This document shows positions 25,034-32,156 of a stretch of DNA of 32,227 nucleotides, piece by piece. The notes under the pieces were generated by a model, which worked only from the letters and a program-made list of their open reading frames with translations, made no database searches and was not told the DNA's origin. Positions within the stretch are counted from its first letter, which is position 1; each line of letters starts with the position of its first letter. This stretch comes from an uncultured Clostridia bacterium (GTDB taxonomy: Bacteria > Bacillota > Clostridia > TANB77 > CAG-508): NCBI GenBank assembly GCA_949045875.1, contig CARPYP010000001.1, positions 127,964-160,190 on the forward strand. The letters run 5' to 3'. The translations under genes were made by a program, and so were the position numbers.

Positions 25034-26560
25034 TCATCTAATATCTACTATATTGTCATATAAGCTTTTTATATCCTCAAGTATTTCTTTACTTCCAACA
25101 GTTACTTCGCCCTCGTATTTAACATATTTTCCATTTTCATATTTTACAAAATCTCCAATTTCAACTTCTACACAATCTTCCTTTTTCGGAAAAAATACCA
25201 TTCTTTCATCTGTCCCTTTTAAACATATATCATTTTCTCCAATATCACTTACATAATATATAGCACCTTCTCTTTTCGCTTTTTCTTGCAATTCACATTG
25301 TTTTTTTTCCCTTGGATATCCTGATGTCAAAACTTCTTTTGTCAAGGCTAGTTTTTCTAATTTTCCCTTTAATTCTTCATCATTTGTCACTATCTCTTCA
25401 TCATATTTAACATACTTACCATTTTCTATTTTTATGAAATCACCAGTGTCTATATTTTCTCTTAACTCTTTAGGTATATTTGTGTCTTTTGTTTCCCTCC
25501 TTGTTCTTAAATTTAACAAACCTACAGTTCTATTATATACATAATTAACTGCAAAAATATCTCCTTCTTGTCTTGATTTTGCTTCAGTTTCAATCTCATT
25601 ATGTATCTTTTCTATCTCTTTTTTTGCATTATCTGAACCCACTTCATATTTGCCATTATATGGTATATACTTTCCATTTTCTACAATTAAGCATCCACCT
25701 ATAAATATTTTTTCAAAATCTTCTTTCGACATTTCATGCATACTAGAATATAAGCCACTTTCATATTGCATTTCTTTTTCATATTTTGTGCTATATACAT
25801 CTATAGGAAACTTATCTCCATCTTTTACATTAATAAGCACTATTCTCTCCCCATTTATATCTTTAATCATATATATCGAGCCTTCTTCTAGATTTTTACC
25901 CTTACGTATTTTTTCCCTCATTGTTTTATTCAAAATCTCATCAATATCTGCCTGTATTTTCTTCGTTTTTCCTTTTATTTCCCCTTCATATAAAATACTT
26001 CTTCCATCTTCTATCTTAACAAAATCTCCTTCTTGAAACGTTTTTGCTAAATTACGTCCTATTGTTTCGCTCTCAAAATATTCACCAGTTTTTATATCCA
26101 TTACATATACATAATCATCTGCAATTTCTTCTATTATATAAATGTTACCATCTTTTTCATTTACATTTTTTTGTGCTTTTATCCATTCCTTTTCATTCTG
26201 CTTTGTAGCCTTCTCATTAATAATAAATTCTCCATCCCTAACTTTCAGAACGGTTCTACTATTTGTATTTTCAGGCAATTTTGAATTTGCCACTTTTAAA
26301 ACCTTTATTCCATCATCTTCATAGGAAAGTAATGTGTAATCATTCCCTTTAATTCGTGATAGCACATTATAGGTAATCTCATTATCTCTATTTATTATAT
26401 TTGATATTCCTTTAATTGTACTTGTCACAATTCCCACTCCTCCTACTGATAGTAAATATTTTGCAAGTTCTTTTGTAAATTCTGATATTTCATCCTTTGT
26501 ATTAGTTTCTTTTCCTTGTTCTAGCTCTTTTTCGCGAGTACAAAAATCATCAATGTCCAT
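25034..26560 (-). CDS. Protein of tandem DUF3006-like repeats
   Basis: Start ATG 26560 follows AAGGATGTG and gives ~508 residues; the open frame extends to 26683 without a good site. After a helical N-terminus and a hydrophobic patch (YLLSVGGVGIVTSTI), about four units repeat. Each has EG-x-IY-x-I-x-DI, a strand pair, then GDFVKIENGKYVKYEGEV and a short helix (IxxI). Clear copies of the GDF/ENGKY box lie near residues 190, 310, 405 and 485 of this protein. The unit resembles DUF3006, a ~70-residue barrel usually found singly beside ComEC-type metallohydrolases. The next gene upstream is exactly such a metallohydrolase. Function unknown; repeat expansion is unusual. Confidence 0.6.
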   Translation of the reverse strand: MDIDDFCTREKELEQGKETNTKDEISEFTKELAKYLLSVGGVGIVTSTIKGISNIINRDNEITYNVLSRIKGNDYTLLSYEDDGIKVLKVANSKLPENTNSRTVLKVRDGEFIINEKATKQNEKEWIKAQKNVNEKDGNIYIIEEIADDYVYVMDIKTGEYFESETIGRNLAKTFQEGDFVKIEDGRSILYEGEIKGKTKKIQADIDEILNKTMREKIRKGKNLEEGSIYMIKDINGERIVLINVKDGDKFPIDVYSTKYEKEMQYESGLYSSMHEMSKEDFEKIFIGGCLIVENGKYIPYNGKYEVGSDNAKKEIEKIHNEIETEAKSRQEGDIFAVNYVYNRTVGLLNLRTRRETKDTNIPKELRENIDTGDFIKIENGKYVKYDEEIVTNDEELKGKLEKLALTKEVLTSGYPREKKQCELQEKAKREGAIYYVSDIGENDICLKGTDERMVFFPKKEDCVEVEIGDFVKYENGKYVKYEGEVTVGSKEILEDIKSLYDNIVDIR

Positions 26561-26686
26561 AATTTCACATCCTTGTTTTCTTAAATTTATAAATGGATTA
26601 TTTATGTATAGAAACATACATGATATAAATTTTTCTTGATTAAAATCTATACCTATATTACTATATTTTTTAGCTTTTTTCAATAC

Positions 26687-27721
26687 TTATTTATAAATTA
26701 AAAAAGAAAGCATACTTAAGTTTATGCTTTCTAAATATTCGATAGTTAGTAAATTAGGTTCTATTTTACTTTTGGCTCCATCTAAATTAATATTATTCAT
26801 TTTATTTATAATACTCTGCGTTCCATCACTTATAAGCCATATTGTTCCATCTCTTTCAGTTATGTATATATTTTCTTTTTGGATAAATTTTAAAAGTCTT
26901 TTCAAGCATTTTTCATTTGGCCATTTGCTTCCTTTATTCCCACTTCCAGAAGATATTATTGCAATTTTAGGTTTAACTTTTTCTAAAAAACTATTACTTG
27001 TACTACTATTTGAAGCGTGATGTGCCACTTTCAATACATCAATTTGTTCTAAGTCTTTTAAAATTTTACTTTCTACTTGGGTTTCAATATCTCCTGTAAA
27101 CAAATACTTTTGTTCTTTATAGTTTAATTGCACAACAATTGATGAATTATTATCTGAGTATTCTTCAGTATTATCTACCCATTTTATAGTCCAATTTGCA
27201 TCTCCGAATATTTCCAGTATTCCAACATTGACACTTTGTAATATTGCACTTTCGTTTTTACTTTTTAACGCATTTGTAAGGTTTTCATATGCTTTGTTAT
27301 TGCCTACTCTATTTGGTATATATAAATTCACAATTTCAAAGCTTCTAATTATATCTGCCATTCCTCCAATATGATCATTATCAGGATGTGTTGCAATTAA
27401 ATAGTCAATTTTATCCATTTTTATATCTTTTAAAAATTGTACAATTAATTCCCCATCTGTATCATCACCTGCATCAATAAGCATTGTTTCATTATTATTC
27501 ATTATGAGAGTGCAATCTGCTTGTCCAACATAAAAATAGAATATATTTAATTTTGAATCATCAATACTTATCTTTTTGTCATTATCATTATTTGTTATAG
27601 TATTATTAACTATCTCATTTAGATTTGTACCATTATCTTGTATGTAGTAATCATTTTTTGTTATTATATTCTCCTTCTTTGGATTGTAAATTTTATTAAT
27701 ATAAGCTAGAGCTATTATCAA
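26687..27721 (-). CDS. ComEC-type metallo-beta-lactamase-fold hydrolase, 5' end altered at the attachment site
   Basis: Family landmarks are FYVGQADCTLI, MLIDAGDD, ATHPDNDHIGGM (the metal-binding HxDxDH variant HPDNDH), SIVVQLNYKEQKYLFTGDI and LKVAHHASNSSTS. This is the stand-alone beta-lactamase domain related to ComEC C-termini, often secreted or membrane-anchored and possibly a nuclease or phosphodiesterase. The open frame continues upstream to 27931, but that part is the ylmC 5' fragment in the unshifted frame. If CGG at 27863-27865 triggers a +1 shift, no fusion protein forms. TTG 27721 is a possible start, with no good ribosome-binding site. The natural N-terminus was probably lost when the element joined ylmC. 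It precedes the DUF3006-like gene by 126 bases. Confidence 0.7.
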   Translation of the reverse strand: MIIALAYINKIYNPKKENIITKNDYYIQDNGTNLNEIVNNTITNNDNDKKISIDDSKLNIFYFYVGQADCTLIMNNNETMLIDAGDDTDGELIVQFLKDIKMDKIDYLIATHPDNDHIGGMADIIRSFEIVNLYIPNRVGNNKAYENLTNALKSKNESAILQSVNVGILEIFGDANWTIKWVDNTEEYSDNNSSIVVQLNYKEQKYLFTGDIETQVESKILKDLEQIDVLKVAHHASNSSTSNSFLEKVKPKIAIISSGSGNKGSKWPNEKCLKRLLKFIQKENIYITERDGTIWLISDGTQSIINKMNNINLDGAKSKIEPNLLTIEYLESINLSMLSFLIYK

Positions 27722-27729
27722 TATTTGAT

Positions 27730-27979
27730 TCTTTTTTGTAACATAGTCCTTTTTACTACGCACTCTCTCAAATTCAAACCTACTATATCTATTCTCTTTC
27801 TTGCAACCATTATAGAGGTTATTACCCCACTTTCTAAGTCTGCTGTAACATCTTGCACATATCCGTAATCTTCTTCCATCTTTTATATTAATAACTTCTT
27901 TATGCTTAAAGTCTAATCCTTTTCCATTCATATATATTCATCCCTTCATTTTTAATTTGTTGTTATATTATATGTGTTT
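27730..27979. repeat. Direct repeat copy B: ylmC 5' end plus flanks
   Basis: The counterpart of 21571-21820. It differs mainly between 27742 and 27765 (the island arm) and at single bases elsewhere. The attachment core at 27809-27822 is identical to the left-junction core at 13457-13470, so this copy is the true right junction of the whole island. Confidence 0.9.
27809..27931 (-). pseudogene. 5' part of ylmC/ymxH, copy B, at the right junction (with CGG +1 site)
   Basis: Residues 1-22 end in GRRL, then CGG at 27863-27865, then in the +1 frame GYVQDVTADLESGVITSI up to the core. Joined at the core to the 3' part at 13339-13470, this gives VITSI-IVPGN and a complete ylmC. So precise excision of 13.46-27.81 kb would restore the gene, apart from the CGG shift that the host apparently reads. 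Confidence 0.85.
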
Positions 27980-27993
27980 GGTAATTTAAAAAG

Positions 27994-28035
27994 AACGAAG
28001 ATTATTAACACTCATTTTGGTTAATAATCTTCGTT
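27994..28035. terminator. Bidirectional terminator between the 28 kb enzyme and ylmC
   Basis: AACGAAGATTATTAAC pairs perfectly over 16 bases with GTTAATAATCTTCGTT. T-runs follow on both strands (TTTTTAT on plus; CTTTTTAAA on minus). It ends transcription of the minus-strand enzyme gene at 28096-28893. Confidence 0.85.
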
Positions 28036-28095
28036 TTTATCTTATGCTTATATAATTTAATTTCTTGATTTTTCTTGCACAATTTTTTATTTTAC

Positions 28096-28893
28096 CTAGA
28101 ATTTATATTCTCTTCCAACTTCTGTAACAGATACTTTTATTCTATCTTTCAAATCATTTATAAATTTATTACATACATCGTCTGCTGTACAATGTGCTAG
28201 TATTACTTCTTCTACATTATCTTTCATGTAATCAATTACTTTATTTGTATCTTCATCTACTTCTCTTAAATGGAATCCACCTATTACTGCTAATACTCTA
28301 TTATTGTTCGTAACCATTTTTGCATGTTCAACTATATTACATATTCCACTATGACTACATCCCGCAATTACTATTATTCCATCTTCTGTATCAATAACCA
28401 TGCCCGAATCATCTAGTATCTCGTCATTTTGTCCGTTTGCAAGTACCCACTTTTTAAGATTTATTGGATATTTTCTTGTTATTTCTCCTAAATAATATGT
28501 ATCTTTGTTGATCTTATATGGCTCTTTTGTAAAATGTACATTATATTTGTTTTTTAATTCTTCTTTTGTTAGTTGTATTCCAGAATAATGTGAATGGTCT
28601 TCTTTCCACCATCTTTTTAGGGTACAATTAGGATGAGCTATAAATTCTACTTTGTTATTGAAAAATTTTAATCCATCGCCATGGTCGTAATGTCCATGAC
28701 TTAATACTATGGTATCTACTTTATTTAGGTCTAGTCCTAACTTCTCTGCATTTTTCATGAATTTTTCACTTGGTCCTACATCAAATAAAATTTTATTGTT
28801 TTCAACTTCTATATAAGCAGAAAAGCCATCATCATTTTCAAATTTATCTTTATTAGAATTTCTTGTATCATTTAAAATAACTACTTTTATCAT
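28096..28893 (-). CDS. Metallo-beta-lactamase-fold hydrolase (dihydropterin synthase-like subgroup)
   Basis: 265 residues. The metal ligands are in VLSHGHYDHGDGL, with further conserved IVIAGCSHSGICNIVEHA and VIGGFHLR segments. This is the archaeal/clostridial subgroup related to 7,8-dihydropterin-6-methyl-4-aminobenzene-phosphate synthase and to many uncharacterised MBL proteins. Start ATG 28893 is chosen because AAGGAAGG lies 9 bases upstream and only one base from ATG 28902. A fused C-terminal remnant of a close relative lies at 22552-22899. It is outside the island, so it is the chromosomal neighbour of ylmC. Confidence 0.82.
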   Translation of the reverse strand: MIKVVILNDTRNSNKDKFENDDGFSAYIEVENNKILFDVGPSEKFMKNAEKLGLDLNKVDTIVLSHGHYDHGDGLKFFNNKVEFIAHPNCTLKRWWKEDHSHYSGIQLTKEELKNKYNVHFTKEPYKINKDTYYLGEITRKYPINLKKWVLANGQNDEILDDSGMVIDTEDGIIVIAGCSHSGICNIVEHAKMVTNNNRVLAVIGGFHLREVDEDTNKVIDYMKDNVEEVILAHCTADDVCNKFINDLKDRIKVSVTEVGREYKF

Positions 28894-28989
28894 TGTGTTC
28901 ATCCTTCCTTATATTTTAATTACCATTTTCCTTATTATCTTTTTTACTTATAAGAATTACTTATAATTTACTTTTTATAATTTTAATTA

Positions 28990-29346
28990 TTATTTTTCTT
29001 TTTTATAAATACTTTCACAAGATTTACATGTAATTTTCATTTCATAATTAGTCACTTTTTTTTCTAATATAGTAATTAAAGGTTCTTTATCTTTTGGACA
29101 GCATAATCTATTTTTTATAATAACTAATTCATCATCACAATTTTCTCCTATGTTACTATCTTCAAAATCTAATACTGCACTACCTTGACTTCCACAATTG
29201 CATTTATATTTTAATTCTAATCTATCATAAGTAGAATAACATAGATAGCCTATATTTTCATTACACTTATCACAATACATCCAACCACCATAATTTGTTG
29301 CTAGTCTTGTATTGAGTAATTCTTTATTTTTTAACACTCTTGCCAT
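28990..29346 (-). CDS. Small zinc-ribbon protein
   Basis: 118 residues from ATG 29346 (AAAGGAGATAAAG upstream). It contains paired cysteines: CDKC, C-x-CNCG, CCPKDK and CKSC, consistent with two zinc ribbons. No family recognised. Between an ABC-F gene and an MBL gene on the same strand; the 38-base gap from the ABC-F gene suggests co-transcription. A nucleic-acid-binding role is plausible but not shown. Confidence 0.6.
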   Translation of the reverse strand: MARVLKNKELLNTRLATNYGGWMYCDKCNENIGYLCYSTYDRLELKYKCNCGSQGSAVLDFEDSNIGENCDDELVIIKNRLCCPKDKEPLITILEKKVTNYEMKITCKSCESIYKKEK

Positions 29347-29384
29347 AACTTTATCTCCTTTCAAACTTCTAATTTCTTGTATAT

Positions 29385-30869
29385 CTATTTTTCTATACTT
29401 ATAATTTTTGTTGCTACTTTTTCAATAAAAGTTTCATCATGCTCTACAAAAATAATTGTAGGTCTATAATTTAAAATAGCCTCTTCTATTTGTATTCTTG
29501 TTAGTATATCAATATAATTTAATGGTTCATCCCATATATAAATATTTGCTTGTTCTGATATACTTTTCGCAATTAAAACTTTTTTCTTTTGACCTTCACT
29601 CATGTCTTCTATACTGGTATCAAAATTTGATTTTGAAAATCCCATTTTAACCAACATTGCTTTAAAAATACTTTCGTCTATTTTATTGTCCTGTGCAAAA
29701 GTTTTTAAATTTCCTCTCAAGTTTTCTGTATTCTGTGATACATAAGATATTTTTAAACCATTTACTACTTTAAGTTCTCCTTTATATTGTATTTGCTTGC
29801 CATTAATAAGTTTTAATATACTCGATTTTCCTATACCATTTTTTCCAACTATTGCAACTCTATCTCCATTATTTACCTTGAATGAAACAGGATTAAATAT
29901 TGTTTGCTCATTATATTTTATTTGTAAATTATTTGATAATACTAATGGATTTTTATTTATTTCTAATGGAATAATTTTTAAATTTTCATTTTTGTCTACA
30001 TTGTTTAATAAGTTAGTCTTTTCGTCTATTGCTTTTTCAATTCTTTTTTCCATAACTTTTGACTTTTTCATCATTTTAGCAGCTTTATGTCCCACATATC
30101 CTTTATCTATTGTTGTTTCTGAATTATATTTTTTACTTTTATCTTTTTCAACCTCGTTTGACCATTTTGCAGTACTTTTAGAAGCAATTTCAAGTCTTTT
30201 TATATCTTTTTGTAATTTTTCATTCTGTATTGCTTCGAAATTATCTTGTCTGTCTCTATTTTCTTTCCAAGATGAAAAATTCCCCTGCTGTATTTCAATA
30301 TTAGAGTTATTTATAGCAATTATATGGTTTACAACTTTGTCTAAAAAATTTCTATCATGTGATACTAATATAAATCCCTTTTTCTTTTCTAAATAATTAA
30401 CTAAATTATTTCTTGTCTCAATATCTAAATGATTTGTAGGCTCATCTATAAGTAAAAAATTATTTCCCTTTAAGAATAAACTTACTAAAAGTATTTTTAC
30501 TTGCTCTCCACCACTTAATAGTTTAAAGTTTCTATATAGAATTTCAGTGTCTGAATTAAGCAAATTCAATTCTTTCATAATTTTCCAATCTTCAACGTTT
30601 GGAGCAATTTCATTTATTATTTCTATTGACATTCTATTTTTATTAGTTACTTCAAAAGGAAAATAATCAACATCAACACTTTTTGATATTGTTCCTGTAT
30701 ATTCAAACATTCCCTGTAATAATTTTAAAAACGTAGTTTTACCTTTACCATTTCTACCAATTAACCCTAATTTCCAACTAGTATCTATATTAAATGATAC
30801 GTCTTCAAATATATTGTTATAACTTCCATCATATCCAAAAGTTAAATTACTTACTTTTATTAAAGACAT
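29385..30869 (-). CDS. ABC-F ATPase, Lsa-type ribosomal protection protein
   Basis: 494 residues, two ABC domains and no membrane segments. Domain 1: GRNGKGKTT, LSGGEQ, LLIDEPTNHLD. Domain 2: GKNGIGKSS, MSEGQKKK, IYIWDEPLNYID. The linker (about residues 190-290) is helical and charged, as in the P-site-reaching linker of antibiotic-resistance ABC-F proteins. The opening SLIKVSNLTFGYDGSYNNIF and the WDEPLNYID variant resemble the Lsa group, which protects ribosomes from lincosamides, streptogramin A and pleuromutilins. Actual resistance cannot be inferred from the sequence alone. Start ATG 30869 follows TAGGAGGGGAA. Confidence 0.85.
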   Translation of the reverse strand: MSLIKVSNLTFGYDGSYNNIFEDVSFNIDTSWKLGLIGRNGKGKTTFLKLLQGMFEYTGTISKSVDVDYFPFEVTNKNRMSIEIINEIAPNVEDWKIMKELNLLNSDTEILYRNFKLLSGGEQVKILLVSLFLKGNNFLLIDEPTNHLDIETRNNLVNYLEKKKGFILVSHDRNFLDKVVNHIIAINNSNIEIQQGNFSSWKENRDRQDNFEAIQNEKLQKDIKRLEIASKSTAKWSNEVEKDKSKKYNSETTIDKGYVGHKAAKMMKKSKVMEKRIEKAIDEKTNLLNNVDKNENLKIIPLEINKNPLVLSNNLQIKYNEQTIFNPVSFKVNNGDRVAIVGKNGIGKSSILKLINGKQIQYKGELKVVNGLKISYVSQNTENLRGNLKTFAQDNKIDESIFKAMLVKMGFSKSNFDTSIEDMSEGQKKKVLIAKSISEQANIYIWDEPLNYIDILTRIQIEEAILNYRPTIIFVEHDETFIEKVATKIISIEK

Positions 30870-31176
30870 TTCCCCTCCTATTTACATTATTGATATCATA
30901 AATTATTAAATTCTAAATCCATTATTTGCATACTTTCTTTTACTCAAATTGATTTGCTAATTGTTCTATTGGAAGGCCTCCATTATCCTCCCAATCTATT
31001 TTGATATTATCAATTACCACCTCTAATTATCTTTTATACTATTGAATTATATCAATACATCCATATTTTTACAACTGTTTTTTCTTATTTGTATGAGTTT
31101 CTTTCGCTGGGGATTTCCCTAGATTTCAATATTTTTCTAAAAATTTTATGTCGATTTCTACCACAGATTATTTAAC
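30870..31176. other. Non-coding gap upstream of the ABC-F gene, with a short minus-strand frame
   Basis: 307 AT-rich bases. A 26-codon minus-strand frame (30940-31020, GTG or ATT start near AGAGGTGG) reads NIKIDWEDNGGLPIEQLANQFE. It could be a decayed gene end or a leader peptide for the ABC-F gene, since related resistance genes are often attenuated. I see no convincing alternative hairpins, so this stays open. Confidence 0.3.
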
Positions 31177-31527
31177 TCATATTACAAATTCATAATTATC
31201 AGTTGGTAATTTTGCACCACTTCTTTTTAATAATTCAAACTCATCATATTCTGTCATCCCATAAGTTTCTAAAATCTCCTTAATCTCTGGTCTTCGTTTA
31301 TCAGGAAGTCTTGCACCAAAACTTGCAAATAATTGTGGGTTTTCATAAGTTACATCTATTTGAGGAAATGCAACTAATAAATTGAAGCCTTGTTTTTCAG
31401 CTTCTTTTACATTTTCCAAAATATACTTAAAATAAAATCTTCCATTTTCTTTATATAGAATTGCCACTCTATACTTATTGCCAGTATTTACATCTGTCCA
31501 AACTAAATATACTAATTCTCTTTCCAT
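31177..31527 (-). CDS. Conserved small protein resembling the N-terminal region of HIRAN-domain proteins
   Basis: 116 residues: LVYLVWTDVNTGNKYRVAIL, then FNLLVAFPQIDVTY, LFASFGARLPDKRRPE and ILETYGMTEYDEFELLKRSG-KLPTDNYEF. The order FPxxxxxYxxxxLFxxFxxRLPxxxRP...LLxxSGxxxxTDxxEx is the one I recall from proteins that carry a C-terminal HIRAN domain, but the HIRAN part is missing here. The upstream gene ends 2 bases before its start, so they are one operon. Function unknown. Confidence 0.55.
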   Translation of the reverse strand: MERELVYLVWTDVNTGNKYRVAILYKENGRFYFKYILENVKEAEKQGFNLLVAFPQIDVTYENPQLFASFGARLPDKRRPEIKEILETYGMTEYDEFELLKRSGAKLPTDNYEFVI

Positions 31528-31529
31528 TT

Positions 31530-31739
31530 TTACACCCCATCTTCTAAATTATATATATCTAAAATTCTTTTTCGTCTCTCTAAAATATACAATTTTAACA
31601 ATTTTTTCATATTATAACTTATTATATTATCGTTAAATTCATTTAAGATATAATCAATGCTTTTATCATTAATATTACTCTCTATTATTTCTATCCATTT
31701 CAATGTTTCTTCATAATAGTTTTCTCTTATTTTCTGCAA
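31530..31739 (-). CDS. Small hypothetical protein upstream of the HIRAN-associated gene (69 aa)
   Basis: Entirely helical and charged (KLLKLYILERRKRILDIYNLEDGV). No family recognised. Directly coupled to the next gene. The start at 31739 has only a weak upstream site, so it is uncertain. A two-gene toxin-antitoxin layout is possible but rests only on size and spacing. Confidence 0.45.
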   Translation of the reverse strand: MQKIRENYYEETLKWIEIIESNINDKSIDYILNEFNDNIISYNMKKLLKLYILERRKRILDIYNLEDGV

Positions 31740-31808
31740 TAGTTCAAATTACTTTATAAAAATCAAGTATTTTTCCATAAAACTTTTACAAAAATTTGTT
31801 CTTTTATG

Positions 31809-31837
31809 TTGCTTTACTGTAAATATTATGCTATACT
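31809..31837 (+). promoter_or_regulatory. Promoter of the small toxin-like gene
   Basis: TTGCTT (31809-31814), 17-base spacer, TATACT (31832-31837), with transcription expected to begin near 31844. The region just after it (ATAGGAAATGA, 31845-31855) is repeated in inverted form at the start of the antisense RNA. Confidence 0.75.
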
Positions 31838-31844
31838 ATGAAAC

Positions 31845-31878
31845 ATAGGAAATGATAATAAACAGATGTGGTTTTGCC
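31845..31878. repeat. Left arm of inverted repeat around the toxin-like locus
   Basis: ATAGGAAATGA (31845-31855) and GTGGTTTTGCC (31868-31878) are exactly complementary to 32113-32123 and 32089-32099. The bases between the two blocks differ. The promoters outside the arms are also similar, so the locus looks like two inverted copies of one promoter-leader unit. Confidence 0.85.
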
Positions 31879-31912
31879 ACCAATTATACGAATTATCGTA
31901 GGAGAGGTGGTG

Positions 31913-32032
31913 ATGTTTATGGTTAAAGTGATACTATTTTTTATAATATCCTTAATGTTATCTTTAACATTAAACGTTGCCTTGACAGCAGTTCTGTATA
32001 AGAACTGGGTTGATAAGCAACTACATAAATAA
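31913..32032 (+). CDS. Hydrophobic 39-residue peptide, putative type I toxin
   Basis: AGGAGAGGTGG lies 2-5 bases before ATG 31913 (a second ATG at 31919 is the alternative and spaced better). The peptide has one membrane helix (VKVILFFIISLMLSLTLNVA) and a short charged tail (YKNWVDKQLHK), the usual build of type I toxins such as Fst, TxpA or BsrG, though I cannot match the sequence to any of them. It has a near-consensus promoter, a 5' leader of ~70 bases and a terminator shared with a convergent antisense RNA. Confidence 0.65.
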   Translation: MFMVKVILFFIISLMLSLTLNVALTAVLYKNWVDKQLHK

Positions 32033-32077
32033 AAAAAGCTCACATCTGTAAATTTGACGATTTAGATGTGAGTTTTT
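32031..32077. terminator. Shared bidirectional terminator
   Basis: CTCACATCT (32039-32047) pairs perfectly with AGATGTGAG (32064-32072). TTTTT follows on the plus strand, and a run of seven T after one C follows on the minus strand. It ends both the toxin-like mRNA and the antisense RNA. Confidence 0.88.
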
Positions 32078-32121
32078 CTATCTATATCGGCAAAACCACG
32101 TTTGTGGATTTGTCATTTCCT
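32032..32121 (-). ncRNA. Putative antisense antitoxin RNA
   Basis: Predicted transcript of about 90 bases from the consensus promoter at 32128-32156 to the shared terminator. It overlaps the last ~45 bases of the toxin-like mRNA, giving tail-to-tail pairing. Its 5' end (ATAGGAAATGAC, then GTGGTTTTGCC) is nearly the same as the 5' end of the mRNA rather than complementary to it. No open frame with a ribosome-binding site is visible. Confidence 0.65.
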
Positions 32122-32127
32122 ATATTT

Positions 32128-32156
32128 ATTATACATAGATATTTGATGAATGTCAA
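32128..32156 (-). promoter_or_regulatory. Consensus promoter of the antisense RNA
   Basis: Reading leftward: TTGACA (32151-32156), 17-base spacer, TATAAT (32128-32133): a perfect match to the vegetative promoter consensus. It is stronger than the toxin-like gene's promoter (TTGCTT/TATACT), as expected if antitoxin RNA must be in excess. Confidence 0.88.

Noticed and set aside
26687..27931. A real fusion of YlmC N-terminus to the ComEC-type hydrolase
   Set aside because: The fusion needs CGG read as Arg and gives a meaningless ylmC part after residue 22. The +1 frame gives true YlmC sequence up to the attachment core, so the frame continuity is accidental.
31845..32123. Classical Fst/par locus
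   Set aside because: The arms are inverted, not direct, repeats, so the two RNAs have like, not complementary, 5' ends, and the peptide does not match Fst. It is kept as a type I-like candidate only.
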